A stretch of DNA of 64,000 bases, taken from Sodaliphilus pleomorphus. GTDB taxonomy: Bacteria; Bacteroidota; Bacteroidia; Bacteroidales; Muribaculaceae. Made by a program: the position numbers and the translations under genes. The stretch's first letter is position 1. Each line of letters starts with the position of its first letter. The stretch is from the NCBI RefSeq assembly GCF_009676955.1, contig NZ_CP045696.1, forward strand, positions 2,375,001-2,439,000, given 5' to 3'. The notes beneath the pieces are model-generated. The model was given only the letters and a program-made list of their open reading frames with translations, was not told the DNA's origin and did not search any database. This document shows positions 59,930 to 64,000 of this stretch, in pieces.

Positions 59930-60040
59930 AAAGATAGTGCAAAATTTCTTACCTTTGTAAAAATTAGGAGATAAATAAGAGATGATAGAATCGATATATC
60001 ACGACATCATGAGCCCCGATGTGAATGTGGCCGGAGCCGT
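59930..60040. repeat. Target site duplication of the IS, right copy (111 bp)
   Basis: Second copy of 57637-57747. Here the mgtC start region is continuous with the rest of the gene, so the gene keeps its own promoter. Confidence 0.92.
59950..59957 (+). promoter_or_regulatory. -7 element of mgtC
   Basis: TACCTTTG, 24 bp before the ATG at 59982. A second copy lies in the left duplication (57657-57664) and now reads into the IS. Confidence 0.5.
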
Positions 60041-60701
60041 GTTCAAGCTGTTGTTGAGCATGCTGCTGGGGGCAGCCATAGGCTTCGAGCGGCGCCGCAA
60101 GGGCCAGATTGCGGGCTTGCGCACTTTCTCGCTCATTGCCATGGGGGCCACGCTGGCCATGCTCATCAGCATCTATATCCCGCAGGAGTACCTGGGCCTG
60201 AAAAACGGCGACCCGGGGCGCATTGCCGCCCAGGTGGTGAGCGGCGTGGGCTTTCTGGGTGCCGGCGCCATCATTCAGATGAAGGGCTCGGTGCGCGGCC
60301 TCACCACGGCGGCCGGCATCTGGATGACGGCTTGCATAGGGCTGGCCGTGGGGGCAGGCATGTACTTGATTACCACCATCGCCACGCTGCTCATCATCTT
60401 TGTGCTGGTCTACATCGAGAAGTATGAGCAGCATGCGGGCTTCTTGTGGGAGCACAAGGTGATAAGGGTGAAGGTGCATGGCATCGTGAGTGATCTCGAC
60501 AAGAGTCTCGACGTGTTCAAGAAATACGACGTGAAGGCCTCGCGCGAGTATGTGAAATACGAGTACGAGAACAATGTGTCGATCATCAACTATGTGGTGC
60601 TCACGCGCGACACGGTGAGCGTGACCAATCTCTTTGGCGAGCTGGAGGCCTGCTTCAGCGACCCCATCTCAATCACATTGACCAACGAACCCAACTTTTG
60701 A
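59982..60701 (+). CDS. mgtC: MgtC/SapB family membrane protein
   Basis: 239 residues. Four to five membrane segments in the first ~150 residues carry the family signatures LLGAAIGFERRRKGQIAGLR (~28-47), QVVSGVGFLGAGAI and VRGLTTAAGIWMTA. A C-terminal ACT-like soluble domain follows (~160-239). Family members are linked to Mg2+ limitation and acid survival, though the transport role is disputed. The antiporter gene starts 7 bp after the stop, so they form an operon. Confidence 0.88.
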   Translation: MIESIYHDIMSPDVNVAGAVFKLLLSMLLGAAIGFERRRKGQIAGLRTFSLIAMGATLAMLISIYIPQEYLGLKNGDPGRIAAQVVSGVGFLGAGAIIQMKGSVRGLTTAAGIWMTACIGLAVGAGMYLITTIATLLIIFVLVYIEKYEQHAGFLWEHKVIRVKVHGIVSDLDKSLDVFKKYDVKASREYVKYEYENNVSIINYVVLTRDTVSVTNLFGELEACFSDPISITLTNEPNF

Positions 60702-60708
60702 CCGCACA

Positions 60709-62937
60709 ATGCATTCCGACTTGATACAATCGCTCATAGGCGACTTCGCACTCATCTTGATGCTGGCTGCTATTGCTGCCATCGTGTTTAAACTGCTCAA
60801 GCAACCCCTGGTGCTGGGTTACATCGTGGCCGGCTTCATCGCCAGCCCACACTTCAAGTTTCTGCCCACGGTGGCCAATCCTGCCAACATCAGCTTCTGG
60901 GCCCAGTTGGGCATCGTGGTGCTCTTGTTCTCGCTGGGCCTCGAGTTCAGCTTCCAGAAACTGGTGAAAGTGGGCGGCACGGCCCTGCTCACCTGCTTGA
61001 TTATTGTGGTGGGCATGATGGGAGTGGGATTTGTCGTGGGCGGCATGTTGGGCTATTCCACCATCGATGCGATATTCCTGGGCGGCATGATATCGATGTC
61101 ATCGACAACCATCATCATCAAGGCGCTCTCCGACCTCAACCTCAAGCACCGCAGCTTTGTGCCCCGGGTGATGGCGGTGCTCATCGTCGAGGACCTCGTG
61201 GCCGTGGTGCTGCTGGTCATTCTCTCGTCGATAGCCATCAACAAGCGGGTAGAGGGCGACCAAATGCTTGAGGCCGTGCTCAAGCTCTCGTTCTATCTCA
61301 TCATTTGGTTCACTGTGGGCATCTTTGTCATTCCCAGCCTGCTCAAGAAGTTCAGGCGCTTCATTGGCGACGAGCTCTTGCTCATCATTGCCATGGGACT
61401 GTGCTTCGGCATGGCCACGCTGGCAGTGTGGTCGGGATTCTCGCTGGCTCTTGGCGCCTTTGTGATAGGCTCGATACTGGCTGGCACAACCGAGGCCGAG
61501 CGCATCGAGCGCATCATCACCCCGGTGAAAGACCTCTTTGGGGCCGTGTTTTTCATTTCGGTGGGCATGATGGTCGACCCGGTGCTCATGTGGCACAATG
61601 CCGGCATCATTTTGCTGCTCGCCGTGGTGGTGGTTGTGGGCATGATCACCTTTGGCACCTTTGGCATGGTGGTCACTGGCCAGCCGCTCAAGACGGCCAT
61701 GGAGTCGGGCTTCTGCCTCACGCAGATAGGCGAGTTCTCGTTTATCATCGCCACTACTGGCACCCAGCTGGGCGTGCTGGGCAAGAACATATATCCCATC
61801 ATTGTGGCTGTGTCGGTCATCACCACGTTTTTCACGCCGTTTTTCATCAAGCAGGCACTGCCTTGCTACAACTGGGTGGCCCGCCACCTGCCCGAGAAGT
61901 GGGGCGTGCTGCTCGAGGGCTACAGCAAGAACGCTGCCCACAGCGAGATGAGCCAGTCGAGGCAGCTGTGGCACAAGGTGGTGAGGCGCTACCTCATCAC
62001 GCTTGTGGTCTACACCGTGGTGGTGATTGCATTGTGGTTCCCGATACGCCACATCGTCATGCCGCTCATCTACGAGACCATACCCGGGCACTGGGGACGC
62101 CTGCTGGCAGCCTTGTGCGGCTTTGGCCTGGTGTCGCCTTTCTTGTATGGCATCATCGTGCCGCGCACCAAGGCTCAGGAGCGTGCACAGCTGGTGAGTG
62201 AGAGTGGAAAAATAAGCTATGTGCCCCTCGGGGTGATGTCGGTCGTCAGTTTTCTGGTCACCTTGTGGATTACGTTCTTTTATTTCAAGGCTACGCTCTC
62301 GACGCTCAACTCGGTCGTGGGCGCCACGGCCTTGTGCCTGCTGCTCATCTTGGTGTTCTCGCCGCTGCTGCGCAAGCGCATCAACCGGGTGGAGCAACGC
62401 TTTCTCGACAACATGAACGAGCGTGAGAACCGCCGCACGGGCAAGAACAACGTGCTGGTGAGCGACTTCCACCTGGCCTACATGCGCGTGAGCTACAGTT
62501 GCCCCTTTGTGGGCCAGACGCTGGCCGAGGCCCGCCTGCGCGAGCACTACGACGTGAATGTGGTCAATGTGCAGCGCAACGGCATGTCCTATCCCGTGCC
62601 AGGAGGCGACATGCGCATTTTCCCTGGCGACACGCTTGGTGTGATAGGCACCGACGAAAAAATACAGCACATGCTGCCCGTGGTGGAGGCTCATGACAGC
62701 AACGACGCACCCGCGCAGCACAAAGAGGAGTTTGTGCACTTTGCCATAGGGCCCGGCTCGCCGCTGGTGGGCCGCACACTGGCCCAGGCGCAGCTGCGCG
62801 AGCGCTACAAGTCGCTGCTGGTGGCCATCGAGCGCGACGACGACGTGTATATCAGTCCCACGCCCGATGTGGTCTTCAACGCGGGCGACACGCTGTGGAT
62901 CGTGGGCGACCCCGTCGAGCTCAAGGCGCTGCATTGA
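60709..62937 (+). CDS. CPA2-family cation:proton antiporter with two TrkA-C domains
   Basis: 742 residues. The membrane domain (~1-390) has about 12 segments with [22 protein letters not shown] and [14 protein letters not shown] of the KefB/GerN group, and a second hydrophobic unit (~425-560) follows. The C terminus carries two RCK-C/TrkA-C domains (~585-660 and ~670-742), each with [10 protein letters not shown] and [14 protein letters not shown] starts. No NAD-binding TrkA-N domain is seen, so regulation would differ from KefB/KefC. It likely exchanges K+ or Na+ for H+. Co-transcribed with mgtC. Confidence 0.87.
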   Translation: MHSDLIQSLIGDFALILMLAAIAAIVFKLLKQPLVLGYIVAGFIASPHFKFLPTVANPANISFWAQLGIVVLLFSLGLEFSFQKLVKVGGTALLTCLIIVVGMMGVGFVVGGMLGYSTIDAIFLGGMISMSSTTIIIKALSDLNLKHRSFVPRVMAVLIVEDLVAVVLLVILSSIAINKRVEGDQMLEAVLKLSFYLIIWFTVGIFVIPSLLKKFRRFIGDELLLIIAMGLCFGMATLAVWSGFSLALGAFVIGSILAGTTEAERIERIITPVKDLFGAVFFISVGMMVDPVLMWHNAGIILLLAVVVVVGMITFGTFGMVVTGQPLKTAMESGFCLTQIGEFSFIIATTGTQLGVLGKNIYPIIVAVSVITTFFTPFFIKQALPCYNWVARHLPEKWGVLLEGYSKNAAHSEMSQSRQLWHKVVRRYLITLVVYTVVVIALWFPIRHIVMPLIYETIPGHWGRLLAALCGFGLVSPFLYGIIVPRTKAQERAQLVSESGKISYVPLGVMSVVSFLVTLWITFFYFKATLSTLNSVVGATALCLLLILVFSPLLRKRINRVEQRFLDNMNERENRRTGKNNVLVSDFHLAYMRVSYSCPFVGQTLAEARLREHYDVNVVNVQRNGMSYPVPGGDMRIFPGDTLGVIGTDEKIQHMLPVVEAHDSNDAPAQHKEEFVHFAIGPGSPLVGRTLAQAQLRERYKSLLVAIERDDDVYISPTPDVVFNAGDTLWIVGDPVELKALH

Positions 62938-62968
62938 CATCCTGCCCCCCTCCAAGCACGTGCGTGTT

Positions 62969-63000
62969 TTTGTGCTGTTGTGCAAAAAGTATTATCTTTG
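62969..63000 (+). promoter_or_regulatory. Promoter of the queF-queC operon
   Basis: TTTG (62969-62972), 20 bp, TATCTTTG (62993-63000). The 37-nt leader to queF is too short for a known preQ1 riboswitch plus expression platform, and I see none. Confidence 0.6.
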
Positions 63001-63037
63001 TGATTCCAATAGAAGTAACAAGAGGAGATTGAAAGAA

Positions 63038-63514
63038 ATGTCAAGAAACGAAAAAGAGTTGCAGGGCGTCACGCTGCTGGGCAATCAAGGCACCAAGTAT
63101 CAATTCGACTACCGTCCCGACGTGCTGGAGACTTTTGTCAACAAGCACCCCGACAATGAGTACTTGGTCACATTCGACTGTCCCGAGTTCACAAGCCTGT
63201 GCCCAAAGACGGGGCAGCCCGACTTCGGGCGCATTGTCATCAACTACATTCCGCGCGAGCGCATGGTGGAGAGCAAGAGCTTGAAGCTTTACTTGTTCAG
63301 CTTCCGCAACCACGGCGACTTCCATGAGGATTGTGTCAATATCATCATGAAAGACCTGATCAAGCTCATGGATCCCAAGTATATCGAGGTGCGCGGCATC
63401 TTCAACCCCCGCGGCGGCATCTCTATCTACCCCTTTGCCAACTATGGCGACGACCAGCATCAAGACCTGGTCAAGGCCCGCTTGCTGGCCAGCTTCGACC
63501 CGGTCAAACGTTAA
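63038..63514 (+). CDS. queF: NADPH-dependent 7-cyano-7-deazaguanine (preQ0) reductase
   Basis: 158 residues, the short YkvM-type QueF. Catalytic Cys55 in [12 protein letters not shown] with Asp62, matching the positions known for the Bacillus enzyme, and the substrate/NADPH region [21 protein letters not shown]. It reduces preQ0 to preQ1 for queuosine in tRNA. The start at 63038 follows AGAGGAG about 15 bp upstream and gives the right length. queC follows after 17 bp. Confidence 0.95.
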   Translation: MSRNEKELQGVTLLGNQGTKYQFDYRPDVLETFVNKHPDNEYLVTFDCPEFTSLCPKTGQPDFGRIVINYIPRERMVESKSLKLYLFSFRNHGDFHEDCVNIIMKDLIKLMDPKYIEVRGIFNPRGGISIYPFANYGDDQHQDLVKARLLASFDPVKR

Positions 63515-63531
63515 ACTTCACATTTTGCATT

Positions 63532-64000
63532 ATGGCTAAAGACGCAGTAATCATCACATCGGGCGGCATGGACAGTACCACGCTGCTCTACGAGTATAAA
63601 GACGAGATAGCTCTCGCCATCACATTTGATTATGGCTCTACCCAGAACGGGCGCGAGCGCGTGTGCGCAGTCACCCATTGCCAGCGTTTGGGCATCAAGC
63701 ACATCATCATTCCGCTCGAGTTCATGCACCGCTATTTCAAGAGCGCGTTGCTCGAGACGGCCGACGACATCCCCGAGGGTAACTACGACGACGAGAACAT
63801 GAAGTCGACGGTGGTGCCTTTCCGCAACGGTATCATGCTGGCCATTGCCTGCGGCATTGCCGAGAGCAACGGCCTCAAACGCGTGATGATAGCCAACCAC
63901 GCCGGCGACCATGCCATCTACCCCGACTGCCGCCCCGGCTTCATTCAAGCTATGTCGCAGGCCATGCAGAACGGCACCTACGAGGGCATCAAGATATTTG
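63532..64000 (+). CDS. queC: 7-cyano-7-deazaguanine synthase, 5' part (runs off the window)
   Basis: The first 156 codons are in the window. The PP-loop SGGMDSTTLLYE (~10-21), the FDYGSTQNGRER motif (~33-44) and VVPFRNGIML (~91-100) identify QueC, which makes preQ0 from CDG, ammonia and ATP. It feeds QueF, encoded just upstream. The frame is open to the window end, and roughly 60-70 residues including the zinc-binding Cys cluster should lie beyond. Confidence 0.93.
   Translation, partial: MAKDAVIITSGGMDSTTLLYEYKDEIALAITFDYGSTQNGRERVCAVTHCQRLGIKHIIIPLEFMHRYFKSALLETADDIPEGNYDDENMKSTVVPFRNGIMLAIACGIAESNGLKRVMIANHAGDHAIYPDCRPGFIQAMSQAMQNGTYEGIKIF

Noticed and set aside
62937..63038. preQ1 riboswitch before queF
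   Set aside because: The leader after the predicted start site is about 35 nt and lacks the stem and A-rich tail of known preQ1 motifs.

Overview
The window is chromosomal DNA of a GC-rich Bacteroidales bacterium, most likely Muribaculaceae or Prevotellaceae. This rests on many Bacteroidota-type promoters (TTTG, 19-20 bp, TAnnTTTG) and typical family members: a DUF4827 lipoprotein beside glmM and nrnA, a PiT transporter with a PhoU-like tail, an OPT transporter, and a secreted dockerin/choice-of-anchor-J protein. No rRNA is present. Two tRNAs (Cys GCA, Val GAC) lie on the minus strand.

1-15.7 kb is mostly minus-strand housekeeping. It holds a phosphate transporter with its terminator, an overlapping response regulator/histidine kinase pair, a three-gene murein-peptide set (transglutaminase-like protein, NlpC/P60 peptidase, dipeptide epimerase), an nrnA-DUF4827-glmM block, a subtype B tannase-like esterase, tRNA-Cys and a Nudix hydrolase. 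15.9-20.6 kb is a lower-GC type III restriction-modification island (mod, res) that ends near a 23-bp tRNA 3'-end fragment. 20.9-39.7 kb returns to core genes: topB, mazG, a DsbD-like reductase, tRNA-Val, glpD, a secreted GH13 enzyme, a MATE exporter, the dockerin protein, a copper-type P-type ATPase that lacks most of its nucleotide-binding domain, a copper chaperone, vsr, an AAA ATPase and a secreted protein of unknown function.

39,881-53,891 is an AT-rich mobile element integrated in the last codons of guaA. The 10-bp core GAGTGGGAAT is repeated directly at both ends, and integration changes the guaA stop from TAG to TGA. Inside is a third, inverted core within a 1,575-bp segment (50,741-52,315). 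That segment is the exact reverse complement of the attP junction that excision would create. The predicted excised circle is therefore 14,001 bp: two 1,575-bp inverted repeats, each with a recombination site, separating a 9,445-bp large unique region from a 1,406-bp small unique region that carries the tyrosine recombinase. This is the layout of the yeast 2-micron plasmid (FLP/FRT) and is the most interesting object in the window. The repeats also carry a serine recombinase, a small HTH protein and an 80-aa protein. The large unique region carries a DUF262/DUF1524 (GmrSD-like) putative defence gene, several unknown genes, two decayed genes and a 1.4-kb non-coding zone full of stem-loops.

55.5-64 kb resumes with guaA, an OPT transporter, an IS1634-family insertion flanked by an unusually long 111-bp target duplication that copies the whole divergent promoter region, then mgtC, a CPA2 antiporter, queF and the start of queC.
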